From Rosellinia necatrix (Eukaryota > Ascomycota > Sordariomycetes > Xylariales > Xylariaceae), in assembly GCA_021209875.1 (NCBI GenBank), contig JAGYVD010000006.1, positions 1,488,001 through 1,552,000 on the forward strand: a stretch of DNA of 64,000 nucleotides, in the 5' to 3' direction. Shown here piece by piece: positions 22,902 through 32,595 of this stretch (position 1 is its first letter; every line of letters starts with the position of its first letter). Made by a program: the position numbers and the translations under genes. Under the pieces are notes generated by a model. The model saw nothing but the letters and a program-made list of their open reading frames with translations, was not told the origin of the DNA and searched no databases.

Positions 22902-24362
22902 TAGACAAAACCGAAGCGCTCTTGAATGGCCCGGCGCTTCCACCACCTCCTGGAATAACACCTGACTTTGACCACCCTTGGAATCTCAACAGCATAGCCT
23001 GCATTACTAATGCCTTATGTGCAACGGTAACCATATCAGCTTTCGGCATTCGGGCATACAACAAACTATTATGCGCGAAGAAAGTTGATTTAGAGGATGG
23101 TAAGTAGACGATCTTAGGGGATCAATACAAATACTAACCAGCTATATGCATTTCCAGTTCTGATACTTCTAGCTCTGGTAAGTGGATTTGATCCTATCAA
23201 AGTTGCTACACTTGACCAACCACTATCACGTCAGGGTACATATTTCGCAAGCGTTTGGTGCTCCTATCGCATCATTGAGACAACTGGTGCTTTCACACAT
23301 CAGTGGAATATACAACTCAAAAATTTAAGCTCAACGCTCTACGTACGTTCAAAACCATGAATTATATGGTTTCCTAAGTGAGTAGTTAGGTGCTAACACT
23401 CATTTCCACTAGATTCACCATCTTGGCATCAATTTCGTCTTGGTGACCCTATGTCCCAGCAAAGCAGCCATCTTGTTGGAATGGAGTCGAATATTTATTC
23501 CGCGTGGCACCCGTAATCTATTCTACTGGGCCTATAAAGCTTTGTTAGCATTCGTTTGCTTGAGTCATATTGCTATTCTCGTCACAGAGAACCTTTCCTG
23601 CATTCCACACGAAATGATATGGGATCGCATAGGTACAAATGGCTACTGCATTGACGACAAAACCTATCACATTCCGGCGGTGATCATGGACCCAGCAACG
23701 AACTTCATAACTTTGATTCTAGCTCAGAGGGCTATCTGGAGATTGAATATGTCCCGGAGCAGCAAGGTTGGGCTTTCGCTCATATTCTTTGTTGGGATCT
23801 TGTTAGTGCCCAAACTTAACTTGTCAAACCGGTTCAACGACTAACTTCAAGCCCAAGGGCTATGGTATCGTCTATAGCTCGTGTAGTTGCAACGTTCCGC
23901 TTTTTGTATTCGGGTGATAAGACACATACTATTAGCGCGGTATATCTTCTCTTGTTGGCTGAGTTGACGTGCTCTTTTCTAGCCTTTTGCGCTACTAGTT
24001 TTCCGGGGGCGTGTGCGAATAGGCGCCTCGTCTTTGATTTCTTATCTCTTGTTATGGTTCGCGCCGGCATACAACTAAAATTCAAGACCACTGTGGCTGA
24101 GTCTCGCTCGTGGCCATCTCCAGTATCATCGGCGGCGGGAGCAAGGCACCGGGATACGCCTAAGACGTACAGGGAGATCGGGGAGAGCACAGTAACCGCT
24201 ACATGTCACGGGACGAACAGATCCATGCGAGACATTAATGATCCGGTTGGTGATGACATCATCCTTGTTACAACTTCTTTCACGGCCGAGATAACGACTC
24301 TGACTGACCCGGGTAAGGACCTCGAGCAGTCATCAAATTATGCCTGGGCTCATGGGCCCTAA
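22898..24362 (+). CDS. Fungal rhodopsin-like 7TM integral membrane protein
   Basis: Exons 22898-23099, 23158-23177, 23235-23342, 23413-23801 and 23858-24362 give 407 aa with no stop. Introns are 56-70 nt with GTAAGT, GTAAGT, GTACGT and GTTAGT donors and clear branch points. The N-terminus PPPPGITPDF, the YRIIETTGAFTHQW segment, the ILLEWSRIFIPRGTRNLFYW block and ENLSCIP are all typical of the Fung_rhodopsin family (PF20684), plasma-membrane proteins with seven helices and no retinal lysine needed. The tail after about residue 300 is hydrophilic and Thr/Ser-rich. Exon 2 is a 20-nt microexon coding for hydrophobic residues of one helix. In secondary-metabolite and effector loci such genes often sit beside transporters, as here beside the MFS gene. 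Ligand and function are unknown. A further C-terminal intron cannot be excluded. Confidence 0.85.
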
Positions 24363-25199
24363 GTCGGCCGTCAATACACTGCCAATACAAGTAATATATT
24401 AGCTAGTACTTTATTACCATTGTAGAAAGACTTGCGATGCTCAACCGTATACGTGGTAATCAGGATTTGGGGGTATCTCGTAATGTCTAGTTCTCAATTC
24501 ACGTCAATTCCTATTGAAGTGAACCACCTGTATTTAGTAGGGTACAATAGTGGCTCCGTTGGAGATAAGTCGTCCTTACGCTTCCAACTGTTGTCTGTAA
24601 TGATTGCACTTTTGGGGAAATAGGCGATCAAGGCAATATTAAGCAATAAAACGTACTGGGGGTAAATCAATAAAATTCATTGAGACCAAAAAGTGTCTGC
24701 TAAGCGTAAGTCTAAAATTTACATAGAATGAGTTATGCCCCCTTTTTATGCCATGCGGGCCGAATTAGCCCTTGGTACCTACCCACTTCCCCAACGATTT
24801 TAGTCACAATGCCCTTTTCCACTATGTTTCCCTAAGTATCAAATATGTTTTGCCCTCTTGTATGTCTTCATAGTGTTTCAGTTCCCGTTTTGATATTTCA
24901 TACCCCAGTGAACAATACGGGTTGTGGTTAGCTTCCGTTTCGCAAGGTATTCCAAGCGGTGGCACACGTTTCGTGCGAGCGTGTCATTAGCCGCAGTCCT
25001 ACTCCACGGAGAGGTGAGCGTAGGATTCCGCTGTTTCCTGCGGGTGCGACAGAGAACTAATTAGACCCGGTAGGTCAAGTAGCTAGGTTTCTTTGTATAT
25101 AGCCTTAAGGTCAGCCAGCGGGGACTTTAGCAGCCCTAGCAGATTATTACATGCGAAGGGCATCAATTCTAAGCCCAGATTATTTGCCCAATTTGCCCT
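24363..25199. other. Gene-free flank upstream of the solo LTR
   Basis: About 840 bp following the 7TM gene. It is low in coding character and full of stops, and probably holds the 3' UTR and old repeat DNA. Nothing specific is recognised. Confidence 0.4.
25195..25199. repeat. Target-site duplication, left copy
   Basis: GCCCT immediately before the TG of the solo LTR; the partner copy is at 25916-25920. Confidence 0.75.
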
Positions 25200-25915
25200 T
25201 GTTACATCCGCGGTAGACGACCGCACGCTGTATCATGCTGTGTAACTAACAGTGCGGCGGCTATATAGAACAACTTGCTCAACCCGAGAGTTTGACCGAG
25301 GTTGTGTCGGATCAGCAAGCCTCCGCCACCTACTTTTATTGAAACCAACCCAATCACTATATTATATGGTCACGATATCAACAATGCAACGATGAGAAGT
25401 AGGCTGGCCGCTAAGTGAAAGTTGTTGTGACCAGGGCGTATGCAAGTAACCATCCTTGGAAGGAAAATGATTGGGTCACAAAGTCTGTGTAACGATTATG
25501 ATAGAAGTTATTGAGATGCTACGTCGGTCATGTATGGATAACCTGGACATAAGCTCTTGGCCTAGACTTAGCGGGCTTTGAGAGATGGATTATATCCTTC
25601 GATGAATCTTACTCAAGAAGTTGGCATCAAGGAAACTATTAATCATGTAAAGACAGGACTCGCTTCAACGATCAAGAAAGCTGTCTCGAGAACGTCATTA
25701 GTATGGGTGGGGGGGCTAGGCCAAGAGATAAGCAAGCTACAGCCAAGGATGAGAGCTCATGTGATGCGCAGCTCCGTGGAGACAACAGAGCGGATGCTCT
25801 GAGGGGGGTGCTCTGAGGGATCAGCAGAGCATGCTCTGTGAGAGCAATAGCAAACGTAATGAGTGAAGGGAGGAATATTTATACAATGATGAGTATTTCC
25901 TATGTATTTAGAACA
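25200..25915. mobile_element. Solo LTR of a retrotransposon (716 bp, TSD GCCCT)
   Basis: The element begins TGTTACATCC (25200) and ends TTTAGAACA (25915), so the termini TGTT/AACA are perfectly inverted and obey the TG...CA rule. It is flanked on both sides by the 5-bp direct repeat GCCCT (25195-25199 and 25916-25920), the size made by LTR-retrotransposon integrases. There are no gag or pol frames and no second LTR, so the element is best read as a solo LTR left by recombination. A short frame inside (25578-25802) resembles no protein I know. The superfamily is not determined. Confidence 0.8.
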
Positions 25916-25920
25916 GCCCT
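25916..25920. repeat. Target-site duplication, right copy
   Basis: GCCCT immediately after the CA of the solo LTR. Confidence 0.75.
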
Positions 25921-27780
25921 TACTTCATTATTCAATCTGAGTCTGTACCTAGTTCTTGGGATCAGACATAGGGGGTAGCCTCCTAACGACTCTATTGTAA
26001 TTACACGCTCTCAAACTTAGATTCACCACGTCACGAACATGAACCCCAGCCTCTTGCCTGGCGATATTCTATTCACTACCCAACCTCAGGCGCCTAGTCA
26101 GTCTAAGTCCCTGTCCGCATAGAGGATTGTTACATGACTAAGCTTTACCACCATATGCTACTTCAGCATTACTCTTCACTACGATCTAGGCTCATTGCCG
26201 CATAACCATGGCTTCTTTCTCGTAAGATATCAGGCTGAATCTGCCCGCCGGCCATGACATCATAAACGTCGTACCTCATGAGTCTTTCTATAAATAACGG
26301 TCGAAAGATATGACCCAGAAGAGAAATAACGCTGAGCTGACGTTGCATTAGTTGCAACGAACAGCAGCTGACAACAAATACACATCAGAGTGATATGCAC
26401 AACATACGATCATACCCAGGAGACCATCACACATACCGATGTAGCCCGTTCGCTAGTGATCTCCTTTTAGCCAAGTTTGGTCGGATTCATTGTAGTAGGG
26501 GTGCTTATTCGATGAGTGTATCACAAAAAGTCTACCGGGTGTACTTCATCGCTTGGATGGCTATTCCGTCCATTACCAGAGGGACAATAAGAGGTTCATT
26601 AGAAGTATAACAGGTAAAGCTATAGGGGGTATATCGAGCACATAGCTAGCACGAAGGCAACACTAAATATGCCACATCCATAAAAGGCTCAGCTGCCACG
26701 GCAATATTACCTAGAGAGGACAACCTCGACATAGGCGATAAAGGAAAATGAGACAAGCCTGGGCGTGAAGCCTACTTCCGTATCAAGACTTTATTGTGAG
26801 ACGCCGACAATTCCTTCCAGGCGCGTCAAAAAATGCCGACATGATGCCAATAGTGATTGGGTTCTTATAGGGTCAGGACTCCACCACCCAACTTCCCCTT
26901 CTATCACCCTAACATTTAGGCACATTAAGCTTGAATAGTCTTGAATTTACCCCACCTACTACCTAATGGCATTAGACTGCTAATAAAAAAAAACATCTAC
27001 ATCCTCAACAAGGCACGCTGCGCAGTATAAATAGCATGTATTTCTGGGGGCTAAGGGGGTCACTAGGAGGTAGCAGCTGGGTCGCAAGTAAATAGCCAAG
27101 TATAAAAATGAAGCTGAATATTATCACTTTCTAGGCTGATTATTTAAGTAATGTTGCACCAGTCACAAAGAAGGCCAGTCTCGTCTGTGCGCGCCAGTTG
27201 GCAGCAGCGTGAGCGAAGTTAGGAAGAGCCGACGTTATGAGGAAGTAGAATAGAAAGCTACGTTTGTTTGGGTTTAACCGCTAGGTAGCTAAATATACCC
27301 TGTGAGGTTTACCTTACTCACCGCCCGCAGCACCTTAATAATACATAGCACAATTACTTTGAAAGGTTGCCACATTAAAGAGCAAGTCAAAGGAGTAACC
27401 ATTCACAAATAGATGTCCCGTTCTTGTGCGTGTGTCCTATGAAACATTTTGCGACTTTGCCTAATTTAATTATACGATAAGTTATTCTAACCTCCGATAT
27501 GGAGGCTTGCTGGTATTGGTATTGACTAAGTTGGGTATAATAAAAGTACTTATGAAGTCCTTTCCTTTGAAACAACGATGGATATATTGGGGGGGAAATG
27601 CTGCTGATTCGAGCAAACTTGTATCCTGAAAATTGGCATGTATTTAAATTCAATTGGTCAGTGGTAGCCGCTTACCAAGACCTGAAACTTCAAATGGTTT
27701 CTAACCGGGGGCGATCCGAAGTTCAACGCCTGGAATTAAGCAACGTTGATTTTATTTAACGTTATCCCTAAAGCTTTCTC
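25921..27780. other. Gene-free region between the LTR and the NACHT gene
   Basis: 1.86 kb of moderately AT-rich DNA with many stops in all frames. It probably includes the 3' UTR of the NACHT gene at its right end. No gene, RNA or further element could be supported. Confidence 0.45.
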
Positions 27781-30700
27781 TTATGTCTCTACAGGCTCGA
27801 GCCTGTGTCGCCTGCGTCTCTTCGGATTGCGAGTATCCGCACCCCCCTCGACCGCGTTCAGTGTACAATTTTCGTCATTACTGCGTTTCAGGCATGGCCG
27901 TGGGCTGCATAACGAGGGGAAAGCCGATTCTAATTTGACCTCCAACACATGAAGTGGTAGCAAGGGGTGGGCGGCGTGCTCCATGAAAACGCGAATGGCT
28001 TTCACTGTCAGGAGGCTAGCGCGGCGCGAAACCGACATGTTTCCTCCAGAAACACTGGCCTTGTCATAAGAGTGGAGGTGGTCAAGGAACAGGCAGATGA
28101 ATTTCATCATCGTCGTCCGTGCTTGTATGCCGACTCGCTTTGGTATCTCTATTGCGGAGAGAGCAGTTTCTGTCGAACGGCCTTCGGGGAGAGTCTGTTC
28201 TAGGAGTTGCTGTAGACCCGGGAAAGGAAAACCCAAGTTGGATTCTCGCATCATGAGGTTTAATACCTCGAGATATGTCTCTTGGGCTTCGAGGAGGCCG
28301 GGATTCTCGAATGAGGCCAAAAGGAAACCGGCCCAGATAGGCATCGAAGGTGATGGTTTGGTGCTCGGCATACTGACGTTGGCGCCCGCGCCGCCCTCGA
28401 GGAGTATTCTAAATACCCCGTGGCTTAGAGCATTTATCATGCGGTGTGCAGTCGTGTTGAAGACCACGGCTGGAGGTTTTAGAGGCTGACTCGACCTTGT
28501 AGGCTGACTAGTCCCTGGAACAATCCCTGGGATAGTCCCTAGAACCGGTTCTTTGGACAGATTGAGCGTAGGAACGACCTTCGTGCAGAATTCAGACCAT
28601 GGAGTAGAACTATGGCTTGTATTACCAGGTCTATAGGTCTCATTCGGGTTGTGACCAAGCTGAAAAAGGCGCTGTATAAATGTCAAGCGCGCATCAGACC
28701 ATAGCGACGGATCGTTCCTCGACGCCACGGACGGTTCGCAGTTGAGGACCCAAGCTAACGGAGGCTTTCGAAACATGGTGAAATAGTCGGGATATTGCTG
28801 TAGTTTCTGCATCACATAGTCGTACAAAGCAGCCCCCACGGCGCACTCGCGAAAAATGGTCGTGCCGCTTGCAACGTGGCTGGCGCTAGAAATTTCCGCC
28901 TTAGCCTGCTGAATAATAGTCTCAACTGACCACTCAAGGTCATCCAGTATATCTTCGACGTGCTTGCCATTCTGGGGCTGTGCACGACGGCTGTAAGGAA
29001 GCGCTTCATTGAGTATCTGAACTAAGTGGCGCTCCAACTGATGTGGTTCTGGATTGGCGGTAGGCTTTCGGGTGAACTGACTATGTTTGATCAGCGCAGC
29101 ATATCCTTGGAAGATAGAGAAGCATGGATCGAATTCTGCTTTTGCTGTCCGACACAAGAATTCCCACATGTCCCTGGTCCGAAGGAAGTCACTGACTGTG
29201 CGGTGCAGGAACTCGACATGTGCACCGTTGATCTCAAGAAGTCCTTTGCATCGAGAATTGAGACGCCTGTAGAACTGCTTTCGTAGCGCTTCCCACCGAG
29301 TCTCGCCCCAGACCTCCACACTTTCTCTGGTCGCGTAAGTTATCTTGTCGTACTCTTGTTCGTGGAAAACATAGATTGAAAATGGCAGAGGCCCGTCAGC
29401 TACCACCGCCATGAGTAGACAGTTGGCCATCTTTTGGCGGTAAAAGGAGTCAACAGAGTCCATTATATGCTGGAAGAAGCTCTCCAGATTATCTGGTATG
29501 GCATCAAGTCGCTGCCGAAGCTCGTCGATGGTATCGTAGTTGGTCATTCCCTCTTGGAGGAGCCTGGCAGCAAGATATACCCACAAAAATACACCGTGTG
29601 CCCTCTCCGTGACCTCGGTGACTAGCAAGACCGCCGACTCGGCTTCGGAGACCATGATGCTCCACCGGGGGTGACCATGCAGTTGGCTCTCCACGTAGTT
29701 TCGAATGTCTTGCTTGGTGAGATCGTGAATGTACAGCTTCTTCTCTTCTTGCGCGCCGAAGCTTTCTTCGAATACGTTCCACGGCCGACTCGAGAAGAGA
29801 ATCTTGATTTTGGACGACTTGCACAAGTCTTTGAGAGTTTGGCAAATTCCCGCATGATCTCCACCGAACTCGTCAAGCCCGTCGATAAAGAAACAGATCT
29901 TGACCTTCAAAGTCCTCGTCGCCTCCTCTGTGATCTTCGACATGCCATCCTGGAGCTCGGTGAGAGTCCAGGAATTTTCGATCTTGAATGAATTGGGCTG
30001 GTCCTGTGCCACCTCACGCCATCGCCCCGGGAGAACAGTGGATATGAGGCCCGGCGCCTGACGAAGAATATGGTATAATAGAGAGCGTAGAAGGCCTTCG
30101 AGAGATCTCTGAATGGGAGTCCCACCCAAATCAAAGTAATGGCATGCCAGTATGGCGTGGTCTGGAAAAGCCCAACGGCGGAGGGCCTCCCCCGTCTTGG
30201 GGTGGTCGGCGACGAATTTCATGAAGGTAGACTTCCCAGCCCCTGGCTTTCCTGATACCCAGAAAGTGCCATTCCCGTGTTCCAACCAAGCCAGTATCCC
30301 CCTTCCGGCGCTGGCTCCCCGCGATGCATTGTCAAATACCCAGTTAAAAGTGCTCTGGTGGGCGTGGTGAATCTTGGCGTATCTTGCCCGCCTCCTGTCG
30401 TAGTCGAGATCGGCGAGAACACTGTGTTCCTTGGCGTACGTCTTACTGGTCAACGATAACATCGATACTCTTGTGGTGAGCATGTCGATGTCGTCTCTAG
30501 AGAGGCTAGTTTTGCCGTCTTGTTTGCCGAGATTGGCGATTTGTGCCCGGAGCTGGTGAAGCTCGTTTTCCAAGCCTTGGAGCTGCTCGCGCCTCTGGAC
30601 CTGTGCCTCCTTCGCCATGGAGCAGAGTTCATGAACTTGCAACGCAACCTCATCGACCGCTTGGCTCGAGATGGCACACAGATGCAACACCATCTGGCCC

Positions 30701-31122
30701 TGGTAGCCTTCGATGCGTTCCTGGAGCTCCTTGACTTCCTTAGCCTTGGCCACCTCCTTCCATGCCACGACGAATGACGCCCACCACCGTGGTCCGGCGA
30801 CGCTGCTCCTCTTCAATCGATTGACGATCTCTAGCAGCTGGTCGCAGTCCTGTTTGCATTTAGTCGCCAAGGTTCCGAGCGCAGCGGCCCTCCGATTTGC
30901 CAGCCGTTGGAGGTCACCAAGGAAGAGCGGTGGATGTCCACCGCATTGGGCGCCCAGGTCCGAACTGAAATCGGACAGTCGACGATAGATGCCATCGAGG
31001 GTCTCGGTTTCGACCGAATGGCCGGCGACATAGATTTTCGTCGCGCCGTTGATAAGACTGGCTGCGAATTGGACAAATTGGACGACGGTGCCTGCCAGGC
31101 TCAGAGCAGTCAACGGATCCAT
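27781..31122 (-). CDS. NACHT-domain STAND protein (fungal NLR-like) with HeLo/SesA-like N-terminal helical domain
   Basis: A single uninterrupted frame of 1113 aa. Residues 1-190 are helical, starting MDPLTALSLAGTVVQFVQFA, the usual opening of HeLo-like/SesA-type N-terminal domains of fungal NLRs. A coiled-coil-like stretch covers about 160-200. The NACHT NTPase follows: Walker A GKPGAGKST at 291-299, Walker B FFIDGLDEF at 411-419, and a sensor-like block ILFSSRPWNVF near 441. From about 480 to 690 there is helical sequence as in NACHT-associated DUF7791 proteins. The C-terminal third shows no WD, ankyrin or TPR repeats and ends in a basic cluster (RNPKRRRRH). Fungal NLRs control heterokaryon incompatibility and other non-self responses through oligomerisation and cell death. 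Here the gene is head-to-head with a 6-16 family gene. The family is certain; the role is inference. Confidence 0.9.
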   Translation of the reverse strand: MDPLTALSLAGTVVQFVQFAASLINGATKIYVAGHSVETETLDGIYRRLSDFSSDLGAQCGGHPPLFLGDLQRLANRRAAALGTLATKCKQDCDQLLEIVNRLKRSSVAGPRWWASFVVAWKEVAKAKEVKELQERIEGYQGQMVLHLCAISSQAVDEVALQVHELCSMAKEAQVQRREQLQGLENELHQLRAQIANLGKQDGKTSLSRDDIDMLTTRVSMLSLTSKTYAKEHSVLADLDYDRRRARYAKIHHAHQSTFNWVFDNASRGASAGRGILAWLEHGNGTFWVSGKPGAGKSTFMKFVADHPKTGEALRRWAFPDHAILACHYFDLGGTPIQRSLEGLLRSLLYHILRQAPGLISTVLPGRWREVAQDQPNSFKIENSWTLTELQDGMSKITEEATRTLKVKICFFIDGLDEFGGDHAGICQTLKDLCKSSKIKILFSSRPWNVFEESFGAQEEKKLYIHDLTKQDIRNYVESQLHGHPRWSIMVSEAESAVLLVTEVTERAHGVFLWVYLAARLLQEGMTNYDTIDELRQRLDAIPDNLESFFQHIMDSVDSFYRQKMANCLLMAVVADGPLPFSIYVFHEQEYDKITYATRESVEVWGETRWEALRKQFYRRLNSRCKGLLEINGAHVEFLHRTVSDFLRTRDMWEFLCRTAKAEFDPCFSIFQGYAALIKHSQFTRKPTANPEPHQLERHLVQILNEALPYSRRAQPQNGKHVEDILDDLEWSVETIIQQAKAEISSASHVASGTTIFRECAVGAALYDYVMQKLQQYPDYFTMFRKPPLAWVLNCEPSVASRNDPSLWSDARLTFIQRLFQLGHNPNETYRPGNTSHSSTPWSEFCTKVVPTLNLSKEPVLGTIPGIVPGTSQPTRSSQPLKPPAVVFNTTAHRMINALSHGVFRILLEGGAGANVSMPSTKPSPSMPIWAGFLLASFENPGLLEAQETYLEVLNLMMRESNLGFPFPGLQQLLEQTLPEGRSTETALSAIEIPKRVGIQARTTMMKFICLFLDHLHSYDKASVSGGNMSVSRRASLLTVKAIRVFMEHAAHPLLPLHVLEVKLESAFPSLCSPRPCLKRSNDENCTLNAVEGGADTRNPKRRRRHRLEPVET

Positions 31123-31171
31123 CTCTGATTCTGACGAATGCCGCTGCTCGACCCGATCCGCCGGTCTAATA

Positions 31172-31228
31172 TGTTGTATACCTTGTATACCTTGTATACT
31201 TTGTATACTTTGTATACTTTGTATATAT
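31172..31228. repeat. 10-bp TTGTATAC(C/T) tandem array in the NACHT leader
   Basis: Five to six copies of TTGTATACCT/TTGTATACTT, each containing the palindrome GTATAC, spaced exactly one helical turn apart, 50-106 bp upstream of the NACHT start codon. Confidence 0.85.
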
Positions 31229-31977
31229 TATCTGGTTGGGCGCCTATGCGTCGATGATGGAACTGCATACGGAACGAGTCCCGGAACACATTCAGCACAG
31301 CGGCCGCATAGTTGAAAACGCATCTATCTGTATCGGCAGCGTGGTCGTACTGAAAGTGTGTTCGATGTGAAGTTCGAGCACTACCTACCCTCAACCTACT
31401 CCCTCCCTCTTGGGCGCGCAGCCTGCGGCACAGCCCCTCCTCCCCTTCCCCCATTCGGGAGCATAGCCACGGCTTTAACCCTGCAGTTAGGGATTACGAA
31501 GTACAAGGTACGCCAATGACATGACATGTCGAAAAGGATGGCAACTAGAATATGTAACTCCCGATTAGGATGATGAATGAATGTTAAATCTGCTGAAATG
31601 AAGTCAGGTTATGAGGGACAGCATGGGATAGGATACACATTTAAGGTATTGCCTAGGTAGGTACTTAGGTAGTTGCTATTTTTTTCATGCCCAAGAGTTT
31701 AAGTCCCCCCTTCGGAAGCATGAGCCTAGACTTGTGCCTGCCCTGTGTGTCCTGTGTGCTCTGTGCACCCTGTACGCGTGCCCTGTAGACGTGCCCTGTG
31801 CGCCCTGTGCGACTGCGACAAGGATACCTTTGGGGTCAAGTTGACGGCATCTGCCAACAACAACATCAACAACAATTTATGATAATCACAATCACTCTTT
31901 CCCTCCCTTTTAAAAAAACAACTTTTAAACAGGAGAAATAAAGCGAAAGGTGTATCCGATCATCCTGCCAAGAGTCG

Positions 31978-32051
31978 CCGACTTCCCGACTTCCCGACTT
32001 CACAACTTCCCGACTTCCCAACTTCCCGACTTTTTGATTTCCCGACTTCCT
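31978..32051. repeat. TTCCCGAC minisatellite in the IFI6-like leader
   Basis: Seven or more imperfect copies of an 8-9 bp unit such as ACTTCCCG/ACTTCCCA, ending 18 bp before the start codon of the IFI6-like gene and so probably transcribed. Confidence 0.85.
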
Positions 32052-32068
32052 AAGTAGTTAGCGCCAAC

Positions 32069-32595
32069 ATGACCATGGCATTGTCAATCCAGCCTCTGGT
32101 CATCGATACTAGCATGAGGGAATGGTTCGGGGCCGCTGCCCAAAGCATCCAGGACTGGCTATCCCAGCCTCGTACGTCCGTCCCGTCTATCTAGCTCCGG
32201 CATAATGGCAAGATGGCAAGATGGCTAATAGCAGATGTCTGTCTACCTAGATGTATTCGCCATCGTGATAACATGGGCTGTGGCTTTTACGCTCGTCTGC
32301 TCTTTGGTTCTGTGCCTGGGCTTTGGGCCCGTTGGGGTTGGCGCTGGTGATTACTCCCCCCTCTACTTAAGACATTCATTCGCCTTCCCGACTTTTATGA
32401 CTAACCCTGTAAGGGACGCTTGCTGCCGCCTTTCAATCTGCCATGTATGGGGGCTTTACTCCGGCCGGGGGTGTCTTCGCTACGCTGACGAGCATGGCCA
32501 TGCTGGGTACACTTATGCCTGTGGCAGCCGTTATTGCTGCATTGATAGCCACTATGGCAGCGGGCATCGCTTGGGGCTACGGGGTCGGACGTTGA
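32069..32595 (+). CDS. Interferon-induced 6-16 (IFI6/IFI27) family small membrane protein
   Basis: Exons 32069-32171, 32251-32346 and 32414-32595 give 126 aa. Introns are 79 nt (GTACGT donor, GCTAAT branch) and 67 nt (GTGATT donor, GACTAACC branch). Residues 1-34 form a short helical N-terminus. Residues 36-57 are a strong membrane helix. From 62 on comes the glycine/alanine-rich repeat of the Ifi-6-16 family (PF06140): GVGAGTLAAAFQSAMYGG, a GGVFATLTSMAMLG block, then a last hydrophobic helix ending GYGVGR. The animal members (IFI6, IFI27/ISG12) are interferon-inducible proteins of mitochondria or ER linked to apoptosis and antiviral defence; fungal members are common but uncharacterised. The second acceptor choice at 32250 is forced by frame. 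The family call rests on pattern and length and is fairly sure. Confidence 0.8.

Larger units (their letters stand above)
31123..32068. promoter_or_regulatory. Shared divergent region of the NACHT and IFI6-like genes
   Basis: 946 bp between divergent start codons. It holds a GTATAC decamer array next to the NACHT start, a CCTGTG-rich array (about 31738-31812), AACAAC repeats near 31855, and a TTCCCGAC array next to the IFI6-like start. It is the only control DNA available to both genes on this side. Confidence 0.6.

Noticed and set aside
25950..25965. GGATCAGACATAG as a possible retrotransposon primer-binding site
   Set aside because: It lies 40 bp beyond the solo-LTR end and outside the target-site duplication, and no gag/pol follows.
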